This document shows positions 37,658-46,242 of a DNA stretch of 64,000 nt, in pieces. The notes under the pieces were generated by a model. It made no database searches. It saw only the letters and a program-made list of their open reading frames with translations, and was not told the origin of the DNA. The stretch is from Pseudomonas lini (GTDB taxonomy: Bacteria > Pseudomonadota > Gammaproteobacteria > Pseudomonadales > Pseudomonadaceae), in NCBI RefSeq assembly GCF_964063345.1, contig NZ_OZ061318.1, forward strand, positions 6,510,001 through 6,574,000, read 5' to 3'. The position numbers and the translations under genes were made by a program. Position 1 is the first letter of the stretch; every line of letters begins with the position of its first letter.

Positions 37658-38572
37658 ATGAATCGTAATGACCTGCGTCGTGTCGACCTGAACCTGTTGA
37701 TCGTTTTCGAAACACTGATGCACGAACGCAGCGTGACCCGCGCTGCGGAAAAATTGTTCCTCGGCCAACCGGCCATCAGTGCGGCACTCTCGCGCCTGCG
37801 CGGGTTGTTCGATGACCCGCTGTTCGTGCGCACCGGCCGCAGCATGGAGCCTTCCGCCCGGGCTGTGGAAATTTTCGCCCTGCTCTCGCCGGCCCTGGAT
37901 TCGATTTCGACCGCGGTCAGTCGTGCTGCGGAATTCGACCCCGCAACCAGCACCGCGGTGTTCCGCATTGGCTTGTCGGATGATGTCGAGTTCGCGCTAC
38001 TGCCGATGCTGCTCAAGCGGCTGCGCGCGGAATCGCCGGGGATCGTGCTGGTGGTGCGTCGGGCCAACTACATCCTGATGCCGAGCCTGCTGGCCTCGGG
38101 CGAGATATCCATCGGCGTCAGCTACACCGCCGACCTGCCGGCCAACGCCAAGCGCAAAGTTCTGCGTCGCAGCATGCCGAAACTGTTACGAGCCGACACG
38201 GTGCCGGGGCCATTGAGTCTGGATGACTTCTGCGCCCGCCCCCACGCGTTGGTTTCATTCGCGGGCGACCTGAGCGGCTTTATAGATGAGGAACTCGAGA
38301 AACTGGGGCGCAAACGGCATGTGGTGCTGGCTGTGCCGCAGTTCAATGGACTCAGTACACTCATCAGTGGCACCGATATTGTTGCGACCGTGCCTGATTA
38401 CACGGCTGAAGCGTTGACGGCGGCTGGCGGTGTGCGGGCTGAAGATCCGCCGTTGCCGGTGCGCAGTTTTGAGTTGCATATGACTTGGCGCGGGTCGCAG
38501 GATAATGATCCCGGTGAGCGTTGGTTAAGGTCGCGGATTCAGATGTTCTTCGGGGACCCCGATAGCCTGTAA
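37658..38572 (+). CDS. LysR family transcriptional regulator
   Basis: 304 residues. The N-terminal winged helix (LLIVFETLMHERSVTRAAEK, SQPAISAAL-type GQPAISAALSRLR) and ligand-binding domain are complete. NodD/PnbR-like subgroup by its VDLNLLIVFETLM start. Start set at MNRNDLRRVDLN. The 268-bp gap to the divergent oxidoreductase should hold its operator (T-N11-A sites are possible but not certain by eye). Confidence 0.88.
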   Translation: MNRNDLRRVDLNLLIVFETLMHERSVTRAAEKLFLGQPAISAALSRLRGLFDDPLFVRTGRSMEPSARAVEIFALLSPALDSISTAVSRAAEFDPATSTAVFRIGLSDDVEFALLPMLLKRLRAESPGIVLVVRRANYILMPSLLASGEISIGVSYTADLPANAKRKVLRRSMPKLLRADTVPGPLSLDDFCARPHALVSFAGDLSGFIDEELEKLGRKRHVVLAVPQFNGLSTLISGTDIVATVPDYTAEALTAAGGVRAEDPPLPVRSFELHMTWRGSQDNDPGERWLRSRIQMFFGDPDSL

Positions 38573-38671
38573 TGAAATTCCACTGAATTCCAAAAAAACC
38601 TTTAATAACAAGTTGTTATAGGAAAATTAGTCCATTACCGCCTGTCTAAATCCACTGGATTCCAGAACTTA

Positions 38672-38733
38672 TGGGGGCATAATTGGGGGCAAGTTTCGAC
38701 TTTTAAAAAACGGTGCCCCCACCGATGCCCCCA
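38672..38733. promoter_or_regulatory. four-box inverted repeat at the integrase start
   Basis: TGGGGGCA at 38672-38679 and 38684-38691, and its inverse TGCCCCCA at 38714-38721 and 38726-38733. Each pair has the same 4-base spacing, and the right pair overlaps the integrase start codons. The symmetry suggests integrase arm-type sites or an autoregulatory operator. Confidence 0.7.
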
Positions 38734-39993
38734 GATAACGCCCCTGTTTTCAGACGAAAACTCAGCGATGCCTTCATCCGCTCGCTGACCGAACCCGGCA
38801 AACACGCCGACGGCGAAGTCCCTGGTCTCTACTTGGAGGTGAGGGCGTCGAGCAAGCTTGGAAAACCCCCTTCCAAGTCCTGGCGCTTAAAGTATCGGCT
38901 GCACGGCAAGGAGAACCGTTTTTCGATCGGTGCGTACCCCGACATCGGGCTGAAGGAGGCGCGCGACATTGCCCGCGGCGCACGCCGCGACGTGGCCAAC
39001 CACATCGCCCCGCTCAAAGCCAAGACCGCCAAGATCGAGACACAGCTGCTCAACGAAGAGCGCACCTTCGCGTACGTGGCCGAGCAATGGCTGACATTCA
39101 AGTCCGCCGAGCTGGTGACCAAATCCATCGCGGGGTTTCGCGGAGCGCTGAACAACCACATCTTGCCTGCCATTGCCAGCAAGCCCGTTAGCGAGATCAA
39201 GCTGGAACACATCACCACGATCCTCACCGAACTGCGCCGCCAGCGCACAATGGCCATGGCCCGGCGTGTGCGCACCATCATCCGTGCCATCCTGGGATTT
39301 GCCGAGGGGCGGGGCTGGGTGGAGCGCAACGTGGCGCTGAGCAACATTGAGGAACTGAAGATCCGCCATGTCGTGACCAGCAACCCGGCGATTGAAAGGC
39401 CGGCCGATCTGGGCAAGTTTCTGCTACGCCTGGATGACTGCAGCTTCGGCAGCGTTGCCACCGCGATGCGCCTGCTGGTCATGCTGCCGGTCCGCCCTGG
39501 CGAATTGGTGCAGATGCGCTGGGAAGACGTTGATCTGGTTGGCGCAGATTGGCGTTATGTGGTGAGCAAGACCAAGCACCTGGACAAGAGCAAGCACATC
39601 GTGCCGTTGCCGGAGCAAGCCTTGGTCCTGTTGCGCGAGCTACGTAAAACCCGGGTGGTGGATGCAGAAGGCAACGGCTGGGTGTTCGTCTCGCCGGTCT
39701 ATCCGGGTCGCCCCATCAACCCGACCTCCATGCTCAAGTCCTTTCAGCGTATCTGGCCGGAGTACGACATCACTGCCCACGGCTTTCGCGCCACCTACCG
39801 GACCATTGCCCATGAGCACTTGGGCATCGATCCAATTGTGCTAGAGCTGTCGTTGTCACACCGCATGCCAGGCGCGCTGGGTGCTGTGTATGCGCGCGCG
39901 CAACTGCTCGTCCAACGCCGGGAGGCGGCTCAGCAATGGGCCAACTACTTGGACCAATTGCGGCAAAACGCGGCGCGAGAAGCGACAGATTAA
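38713..39993 (+). CDS. tyrosine site-specific integrase (P4 type, DUF4102 N-terminus)
   Basis: 426 residues from a GTG; an ATG at 38725 is equally possible, and neither has a clear ribosome site. The N-terminal domain (KLSDAFIRSLTEPGKHADGE, WRLKYRLHGKENRFSIGAYP) is the DUF4102 arm-binding type of island integrases. Catalytic residues visible: Arg261 (VRPGEL), Lys about 288-292, His356 and Arg359 (AHGFRAT), His383 (LSHRM) and the nucleophile Tyr393 (AVYARAQ). All are present, so it should be active. It starts the accessory region; no tRNA gene lies next to it. Confidence 0.92.
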   Translation: MPPPMPPDNAPVFRRKLSDAFIRSLTEPGKHADGEVPGLYLEVRASSKLGKPPSKSWRLKYRLHGKENRFSIGAYPDIGLKEARDIARGARRDVANHIAPLKAKTAKIETQLLNEERTFAYVAEQWLTFKSAELVTKSIAGFRGALNNHILPAIASKPVSEIKLEHITTILTELRRQRTMAMARRVRTIIRAILGFAEGRGWVERNVALSNIEELKIRHVVTSNPAIERPADLGKFLLRLDDCSFGSVATAMRLLVMLPVRPGELVQMRWEDVDLVGADWRYVVSKTKHLDKSKHIVPLPEQALVLLRELRKTRVVDAEGNGWVFVSPVYPGRPINPTSMLKSFQRIWPEYDITAHGFRATYRTIAHEHLGIDPIVLELSLSHRMPGALGAVYARAQLLVQRREAAQQWANYLDQLRQNAAREATD

Positions 39994-40355
39994 GCACTTG
40001 GGGGGCGCTCATTCGCCCACCAGAGTCCTCCTTACCGATTAAACACTCCGAGTGGAGGAATGTTTGATAGGGCGTTTAAATAAAAGCTTGGCGGAGTTCA
40101 TCGCCTCCGCCATATTTGTACCGACAAAGCCCCGATTTTTCAGGGCTTTGTCGTTTCTGGCTTTTGGAAAAACCTGCCAGCCCACACTTCAGCCCACACC
40201 CGGGATGAAGTATTGATTTTCGACCAGCGGCCAATTTTCGGATGTTAAATCGGCGCTGCACTCCTGCAGTGGCGATGAAGACATAGAGGTTGAAGGAGAT
40301 CCGGGGCGAGAGTAATGATTTTGATCTCGTCCCAACAAGCCCAACATATTACGCA
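39994..40355. other. gene-free stretch after the integrase
   Basis: Contains a 7-bp perfect hairpin (GGCGGAG/CTCCGCC, 40090-40111), a terminator at 40123-40155, and AT-rich sequence abutting the group II intron 3' end. On the minus strand next to the intron a short open stretch reads CWDEIKIITLAPDLLQPLCL; I do not recognise it. No gene supported. Confidence 0.5.
40123..40155 (+). terminator. Rho-independent terminator after the integrase
   Basis: Perfect 10-bp stem GACAAAGCCC/GGGCTTTGTC with a loop ATTTTTCA-like, followed by GTTT. It stands 130 bp past the integrase stop. Confidence 0.75.
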
Positions 40356-40998
40356 ATCGGCATAGGGGGCGGCCTTCATAGGCCGCTCCCCTGCCACACC
40401 ACCCGGCATGCGAGTCCGTACCGGGCGGTTCAAGAGATTGAGGTTATGAGAGTCGCACCAGACCCAGCCTGTCGAACCACGCCACATCCAGCACTCGATT
40501 GAGCTCAAAGCGGCTGTTACGCCACCAACTATATGAGTTGGCCGCCACTTTCCGTGCCGATTGGCTGCTGGCTCCCAGCGCTCTCAGCTCGCGGTAAATC
40601 GTCGGACCGCGCCTCCATTGTTTAAGCTGGATCGCTCGTAATCGGTGTCGCATCCACTCGTCCAGCTCTCGCCAGATTTTCGGCGTTTGTGACAACCCAA
40701 AGTAAGTTTTCCAGCCTAAAAGATAAGGGCGTAGGTTCTCGACAACTTGTCGCAGGCTGCGACCGCCTGAGCGACGGGTGAGTTCGCGTATCCGGTGCTT
40801 GAACTGCTTGCGCGCTTTGACTGCTACTGTTCTTTTGAGGCCTTGTGGAGATGCCCAGAAAGCGTATCCCAGAAACTTGCGGCCAAACGCGCTCGCCACC
40901 GCACTCTTGCTCTCGTTGACGCTCAAGTGCAGCTTTTCATACAGACGCTTCAGCAAGGCCATCACCCGTTGCCCCGCCTTATGACTGCGAACAGTCGC
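40356..40998 (-). mobile_element. group II intron, 3' fragment
   Basis: Only the 3' end of a bacterial group II intron: the last part of the maturase gene, then the structured tail with GAACCGCCCGGTACGGACTC and GCATGCCGGGTGGTGTGGC, typical of the ribozyme 3' domains, ending near CCCCCTATGCCG. The 5' half, including the ribozyme core and reverse transcriptase active site, is missing. The break at about 40998 joins directly to a TetR gene stump. Confidence 0.85.
40444..40998 (-). pseudogene. group II intron maturase (LtrA type), C-terminal part
   Basis: About 185 codons matching the end of intron-encoded reverse transcriptase/maturases: VRSHKAGQRVMALLKRLYEK, AVASAFGRKFLGYAFWASPQ, IRELTRRSGGRSLRQVVENL, then the maturase/X domain WRELDEWMRHRLRAIQLKQW to FDRLGLVRLS. 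The YADD catalytic box should lie just before VRSHKAG but is absent, because the fragment begins there. It cannot support retrohoming itself. Confidence 0.88.
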
Positions 40999-40999
40999 G

Positions 41000-41086
41000 T
41001 TGTCGCGGGTTTGTCTGGATGATTCCCCGCTGGGGGATGAGATTCTAGAGGTCTGCCGCGAAAAAACTCTCGCGACACTGTCACCG
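41000..41086 (+). pseudogene. C-terminal stump of a TetR family regulator
   Basis: Reads LSRVCLDDSPLGDEILEVCR then EKTLATL, which parallels the C-terminus of the intact TetR protein at 60579-61178 (LSRACPNDSSLADEILEVCH, AEIIASL). Everything upstream has been replaced by the intron fragment. The frame stays open after the similarity ends but shows no recognisable protein. Confidence 0.7.
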
Positions 41087-41231
41087 TCGCAGACCGTAGT
41101 CGTTGTCTCAGCGGTAATCCCGAGAAGTGGCTGCGTGCCCATAGCGTGGAGCCATTCGCAGCCGGCGTCGCAGAGCGTTATCCGCTATCAACAGGGCGTG
41201 GCAGACATCGACATCGATGCACGGGAGGTTT

Positions 41232-42128
41232 TCAGCAAGATTGCAAGGGATGGCTTGCCAAAAATGCGGCGACTCGCTCAATGACCTCGTCCGGCCGGGA
41301 ATCAGCAAAAAAATGTCCGCCCACTATCGCAGAAGCCTCCATCATCGTGCAGCGATCCACCCAAGTGGCGGGTAAATCATAGTGTTTGGCCATTGCACCT
41401 GAGGCGCCGTAGAGGATCAGCGCGGGCGCGGTGATGCGTCGTCCGGAATCGGACATGTCGTCTGCCAGATCCACAGTGAGTGCGGCGCGATAGTCGTTGC
41501 AAAACCCAGCGATCGTTGCCGGATCACGCCAGGCTTTCCGATACGCCGCCAGTTGGTCAGCATCAAAATCCTCCGGCCCTGCGGCACCCCAGCCGAAAAG
41601 GCAGCTCTCGAAAAAGAAATCGGGATCCGCCGCAATCATGCGCTCCGGAAAGGGTGCGGGCTGAGAAAGAAAAAACCAATGCCAGTAACTGTGGGCTATG
41701 TCCTTGCGCAGATCTGTCAGCATCACAGCCGTAGGAACGATGTCCATCAGCGTGACGCTCGCCACCACGTCTGGATGATCCAGTGTGATCCTGTATGCAG
41801 TGCGCGCGCCACGGTCGTGTCCCACAAGATGGAACCGTTCATGTCCGAGCACACGCATCAGTCCGACCTGATCCGCGGCCATGGCGCGAAATCCGTAATT
41901 TGACAGATCCGCTTGAAGCGGCGGCTTATCCGATGCCCCATACCCACGCAAATCAGCACAGACAACCCGATAGCCACGCGCGACCAGCTCAGGTGCGATA
42001 CGTGCCCAGAGCGCCATGGTCTGCGGAAAACCGTGGAGCATCAGGATGGGGTCGCCTTTACCCGCTGCAACACAGGCAATTTCCACATCGCCTACAGCAA
42101 TTTGGTGCGTTTCGAAGTTCTCGAACAT
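41232..42128 (-). CDS. haloacetate/fluoroacetate dehalogenase-like alpha/beta hydrolase
   Basis: 298 residues from the ATG of MFENFETHQIAV. The nucleophile is Asp105 in GHDRGARTAYR, with His272 (GGHFFAD) and an acid near Asp129 (LMDIVPT). The residues of the fluoroacetate dehalogenase pocket appear conserved: Arg106 and Arg109 for the carboxylate, and His150-Trp151 (YWHWFFLSQPAP) plus Tyr213 (CNDYRAALT) as the halide cradle. An Asp nucleophile and this pocket favour dehalogenation of haloacetate over epoxide or ester hydrolysis. Weak ribosome site; 79 bp downstream of an oxidoreductase gene on the same strand. Substrate is inferred, not shown. Confidence 0.82.
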   Translation of the reverse strand: MFENFETHQIAVGDVEIACVAAGKGDPILMLHGFPQTMALWARIAPELVARGYRVVCADLRGYGASDKPPLQADLSNYGFRAMAADQVGLMRVLGHERFHLVGHDRGARTAYRITLDHPDVVASVTLMDIVPTAVMLTDLRKDIAHSYWHWFFLSQPAPFPERMIAADPDFFFESCLFGWGAAGPEDFDADQLAAYRKAWRDPATIAGFCNDYRAALTVDLADDMSDSGRRITAPALILYGASGAMAKHYDLPATWVDRCTMMEASAIVGGHFFADSRPDEVIERVAAFLASHPLQSC

Positions 42129-42207
42129 GGGGTCGCCTATAGGTGTGAGAGCCTCGAAAAGTTGTTTGGTGATAGGTATCAAGACCTTCCCATTAAGGGC
42201 ATCGGCG

Positions 42208-43209
42208 TTATTTAACCCTGATGATGACCTTGCCTTTTGCCCGACCGGTTTCAACATAGGCCAAGGCATCCGGAGTCGATTCGAATGGAAAAACCCGGTC
42301 CACCACCGGGCGTATGACACCGGAATCGATGAGCGCAGTAAGCTTACGCAACTGGTCACCGCTGGCTTTCATGTAAAGGAATGAATAGCTGACGCCACGG
42401 CGTTTAGCTTTTTTCCTGATCCCGTAACTCAACAGGCCCATGACCAGTTTCAGGAATCCGGACAATCCAGCGTTTTTCGCAAAATCAGCATCCGGTGGTC
42501 CAGAGATCGAGATGAGCTTTCCACCAGGCTTGAGTATGCGCAACGATTTCTCAAGTGTATCCGTGCCCAGGCTGTTCAAGACCACATCGTAATCGTGCAG
42601 GACCTTTTCGAAATCGTCTTTGCGGTAATCGATCACGATATCTGCACCAAGGCACTTCACCCACTCGACATTCGCCGTGCTCGTGGTCGTCGCGACAGTC
42701 GCCCCCAGGTGCTTGGCCAGCTGAATGGCCAATGTTCCCACGCCACCGGAGCCCGCATGGATAAGCACCTTTTGACCTTTCTTCAGGTTCGCTTTTTCGA
42801 CCAGCGCCTGCCAGGCCGTCAAGCCAACCAGGGGGATCGAAGCCGCTTCTTCCATTGTGAGACCTTTCGGCTTGATCGCCAGCGAGCCTTGATTGATCGC
42901 AATGAATTCAGCAAATGCACCGATTCGATCGTCATCTGGCCGCGCATAGACCTCGTCGCCCGGCTTGAATTGCTGCACTTGTGAGCCAACCCGCACGACG
43001 ACCCCGGCCAAATCATTGCCCAGAATAAGCGGCATGCGATAAGGCAAAATCATTTTGAACTCACCGTCCCTGATTTTTAAATCCAGAGGGTTCACACCCG
43101 CCGCATGAATCTGGACTAAAACGTCATCCTTGCCCAATTCAGGTTCTGGAATTTCGGTCACCCGTAATGCAACTTTTTTTCCATAGCGTTCGATAATGAA
43201 TGCTTTCAT
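42208..43209 (-). CDS. NADP-dependent quinone oxidoreductase-like MDR protein
   Basis: 333-residue medium-chain reductase. GroES-like N-terminus (VLVQIHAAGVNPLDLKIRDG), AGVVVRVG motif, and a nucleotide fold with HAGSGGVGTLAIQLAKHLGA (about 150-170). Zinc ligands are absent, as in zeta-crystallin/QOR types that reduce quinones or enones. Two ATGs in tandem; the second has AAGGA at the better distance. Only 9 bases from the upstream DUF2147 gene, so one transcript; the dehalogenase-like gene follows. Confidence 0.88.
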   Translation of the reverse strand: MKAFIIERYGKKVALRVTEIPEPELGKDDVLVQIHAAGVNPLDLKIRDGEFKMILPYRMPLILGNDLAGVVVRVGSQVQQFKPGDEVYARPDDDRIGAFAEFIAINQGSLAIKPKGLTMEEAASIPLVGLTAWQALVEKANLKKGQKVLIHAGSGGVGTLAIQLAKHLGATVATTTSTANVEWVKCLGADIVIDYRKDDFEKVLHDYDVVLNSLGTDTLEKSLRILKPGGKLISISGPPDADFAKNAGLSGFLKLVMGLLSYGIRKKAKRRGVSYSFLYMKASGDQLRKLTALIDSGVIRPVVDRVFPFESTPDALAYVETGRAKGKVIIRVK

Positions 43210-43218
43210 CATACTTCC

Positions 43219-43674
43219 TTACTCCTGGCGTACCCAGGTCTGTGAACGCCCCAGCAGCGGCGTGCCAATGTAGCCGCGCACGCTGAGTTTTTTACCGTTG
43301 TCGGTCAGGTGGACATTACTGCTATAGACCTTGCCGTTATCAGGATCGAGGATTTCGCCATCGGTGTATTCTTCGCCGTCCTTGCGCAAACCGGTGAGAA
43401 TGGTCAGGCCTACAATCAACGCATTCTTGTTCACGCCTTCACATTTGCCGCACTTCGGATTCTGGTCTTCGCTCGGGGCGGGAAACGCTTTTTCGATAAC
43501 GCCATTCAGAGTGCCATCGGACTCGGTGATTCGAATCAATGCCCTCGGCTTGCCACTGACGTCGTCGATGTTTTGCCACAGACCAACGGGCGAATTATCG
43601 TCTGCCCACAGTGCCGATGACATGACTGCTGCTGCCAGGGTGAGTCCGAAGACACCTGCTTTGAACGTACGCAT
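43219..43674 (-). CDS. DUF2147 exported protein
   Basis: 151 residues. Signal peptide (FGLTLAAAVMSSALWADD), then the DUF2147 beta-rich domain (PVGLWQNIDDVSGKPRALIR to LLGRSQTWVRQE). PKCGKCEG holds two cysteines that may pair. Periplasmic protein of unknown function. The start at MRTFKAG has GAGG 9 bases upstream; an ATG five codons earlier lacks one. First gene of the MDR/dehalogenase transcript, divergent from TetR. Confidence 0.85.
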   Translation of the reverse strand: MRTFKAGVFGLTLAAAVMSSALWADDNSPVGLWQNIDDVSGKPRALIRITESDGTLNGVIEKAFPAPSEDQNPKCGKCEGVNKNALIVGLTILTGLRKDGEEYTDGEILDPDNGKVYSSNVHLTDNGKKLSVRGYIGTPLLGRSQTWVRQE

Positions 43675-43809
43675 TGTCTGAATCCTCATGATTGAGCGAA
43701 TTTTCTTGTCGGCTTGATACCATTTTCAGAGTATGAAATCGGCCATGCGGCTCACGGCTATCGGATGGCGCTCGCTGTGTTCAGATCGCTTTCTGAGCGC
43801 GCCAGCCGC

Positions 43810-43844
43810 ATAACGATGTTATTTGATAAACATAACGCCGTTAT
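43810..43844. promoter_or_regulatory. twin palindromic operator ahead of the TetR gene
   Basis: Two ATAAC-N3-GTTAT dyads: ATAACGATGTTAT (43810-43822) and ATAACGCCGTTAT (43832-43844), centres 22 bp apart, ending 14 bases before the TetR start. The same box occurs twice between the crotonase and SDR genes at 49.7 kb, so it is very likely the operator of this TetR protein. Confidence 0.85.
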
Positions 43845-43858
43845 GGCAGTATTGCAAC

Positions 43859-44542
43859 ATGACCACTGATAACTCACTCCCTAATGCCCCCACCCGCCTC
43901 GTCGAGGCAACCATCCGTGTGCTCGCCACCAGCGGCCCGTCCGAAGTCAAGGCCCGTTCGGTCGCGAGCGAAGCCGGTCTGTCGACCATGGGGGTTTACA
44001 CACACTTCGGCGGAGTGCCGGAACTTCTACAAGCGGTCGCTGACGAGGGATTCAAGCGGTTGGCTGCAGTCTTCAAGCGTGTGCCTATCACGGAGGATCC
44101 CATAGCCGACTTATGTGCGATGCTCCTGGCTTGCCGAGACCTTGCACGAAGCAATCCCCATCTGTACGACTTGATGTTCGGTCTTTCGATTGACGGCAGA
44201 TATAGCCCCTCGCGAGGTACCATGACATCGATTGCAAATGGGCAATCGGAAGCCTTCAAGGCGACATACGCGATTCTGATCAACGCTTGCGCTCGCCTGG
44301 TCGATGCCAAATGCGTTCGCAAAATCGATCCTGCTCTCATCGCGCCACAGCTGTGGAGTGCCGCGCATGGATTCATCATGCTCGAACTCGCCGGCCACTT
44401 CTCAGGCATGGAAAATCCTGCTGCGCAGATCCTGGTAGCGACGTGTAACAACATTGTCGTCGGCTTGGGAGCGAAGCGCGAAAAAGTTGAATCTTCCACT
44501 GCAGGCGTGATTGCCGGGTCGGCAACTGCCCTGGAACCATGA
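43859..44542 (+). CDS. TetR family regulator with WHG-type C-terminal domain
   Basis: 227 residues. N-terminal HTH (VKARSVASEAGLSTMGVYTH, about 25-45, with FGG after) and an all-helical ligand domain (LIAPQLWSAAHGFIMLELAG resembles WHG). Start taken at MTTDNSLPNAPTR. Two ATAAC-N3-GTTAT boxes lie directly upstream, indicating autorepression. It faces the crotonase-to-GMC operon convergently and probably represses it and the SDR gene. The effector is unknown. Confidence 0.87.
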   Translation: MTTDNSLPNAPTRLVEATIRVLATSGPSEVKARSVASEAGLSTMGVYTHFGGVPELLQAVADEGFKRLAAVFKRVPITEDPIADLCAMLLACRDLARSNPHLYDLMFGLSIDGRYSPSRGTMTSIANGQSEAFKATYAILINACARLVDAKCVRKIDPALIAPQLWSAAHGFIMLELAGHFSGMENPAAQILVATCNNIVVGLGAKREKVESSTAGVIAGSATALEP

Positions 44543-44584
44543 AAAAACCGCGCAACCATGCAGTCACGCGGTGCGAACAATATT

Positions 44585-46182
44585 TCAGTTCAAATACGCA
44601 GGAGCCTGTGGAATCTGCGCCATGGCGTACTCGGCAAGTGCCGTGATGGTCAGCGCAGGATTAACCCCGGGATTTGCAGGCATCGCAGCGCCGTCACAGA
44701 CCAACATGTTCTGGTAACCAAAAACGTGCAGGTTCTGATCAATCACACCGCGTTGGGCATCGGCGCCGATCACGGCGCCTCCCAGCACATGGGCTGTTGT
44801 CGGAATGTTGCCCAGCGCTTCCAGTACGTTGCTCTGGGCAATACCGCCGGTGTGCCTGGCCAGCCACTGAGCGGCCTGATTACCCATCTCGATATACGTC
44901 GGATTTGGCTTTTTGCGGTTCTGCTCGGTGACGAGACGATAGCCGCGGCCCAGCCAACGCTTCCTGGGACGCAGTGCAATCGCATTGTCCAATGTCTGCA
45001 TCACCAGCAGCATCACCATGTGCCGGCTCCAGCCCCTTGGCCACATTGACTTGAGCCATCGCACCGGGTGCAACACGATATTCCCCAGCCACTTCAACGG
45101 CCGCGTCACGCGGTTACCCTTCCCGACCAACAGCGTGCAAAGCAAGCTCAGGAAGTCCGCGTTGCGACCATAGGTGAGAAACTCGATGTGGGTATCCTGA
45201 TCGACGTGCACACTGCTGCTGGCGGTGACATCGTTCCAGGTCTTGCGGTCCTCGGGCAGACGCACATTCAGAACCGATTCGCTGTTGGTGCGCACCAGTT
45301 CGCCAAGACGATCGCTGACCCGGGGCAACGAGCCGCCGTGTTTGCAGTTGGCCAATAATTCGTTGGTACCGAGAGCCCCGCCGGCGAAGATCACTCCGCG
45401 AGCGGTATACGTCTGACGATCACGGAAGAACCAGGCACCGGGGCGCCGGGTGGTCACACGATAGCCTTCACTACCATCGGCGGCCCCGAGCGGGCTCACA
45501 TCAACGACCTCGCGCTCTGCCAATATCTGCACGCCGCGTTTCTCGGCGAACCACAGGTAGTTTTTCACCAGCGAGTTCACGGCACCGACGCGGCATCCCA
45601 CCATACAGGCGCCGCAACGTATACACCCGGTACGGTCAGGCCCTTCCCCACCGAAATAGGGGTCCTTGACGGTTTTGCCCGGTTCGCCAAAGAACACTCC
45701 GGTGGGTGCTCGAGTGAATGTGTCTTCGGTTGCGAAGTGTTGCGCCATCTCCCGGGCCAGTTGCTGGTTCGTCGAGTCGAATGGCACCGTCTTTACCCCA
45801 AGCATGCGCTCGGCCGTATCGTAGTGAGGCTGCAATAGCCTGTCCCAGTGACCGAGCTCGCGCCACTGCACGTTGTCGAAGAACGCTGGCTTGGCGCGGT
45901 ACAACACACCGCCATACACGGTGCTGCCGCCACCGACACCCGACTGGCTGGGAAAAAGACATGACGAAACAGCGACATGCGCATGATGCCCTTCAAACCC
46001 AATGCGGGTGCCCACAGATACTTGTTGAACTGCCAGGCCGACTTGGGAAGGTCTTCGTCGCGATAGCGACGGCCGCGTTCGAGTACCCCGACGCGATAGC
46101 CTTTCTCCACGAGGCGCAGCGCCGAGACGCTGCCGCCAAATCCCGATCCGATCACCAGCCAGTCGAAGTCTGCGTTTTTCAT
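44585..46182 (-). pseudogene. GMC oxidoreductase (cholesterol-oxidase-like), frameshifted
   Basis: FAD enzyme split into two frames. The 5' part begins MKNADFDWLVIGSGFGGSVS (GxGxxG box) with AGGGG upstream and runs to MSLFRHVFF; the 3' part resumes with PSQSGVGGGSTVYGGVLYRA and continues to TALAEYAMAQIPQ. The shift lies at an A5 run (T5 in sense), 45953-45957; one more T would restore a 532-residue protein. It carries CIRCGACMVGC (C-x2-C-x2-C-x3-C), as does its paralogue at 53562. Last gene of the crotonase/hydrolase/ligase operon. Oxidises an alcohol, likely a sterol-like or long-chain one. True pseudogene or base-calling error cannot be told apart here. Confidence 0.85.
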
Positions 46183-46242
46183 GATGTGTCCCCTTCTACG
46201 TGCCGGTTGCATTTCGCCTAAAGTCCATCAGGTAACGACCTG

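Noticed and set aside
38573..38712. Possible tRNA attachment site for the integrase
   Set aside because: No cloverleaf or tRNA 3' end can be read next to the integrase, and no direct repeat was found within the window.
41087..41231. Continuation of the TetR stump frame as a gene
   Set aside because: After the TetR-like C-terminus the frame has no similarity to anything recognised and runs into the dehalogenase-like gene on the other strand.
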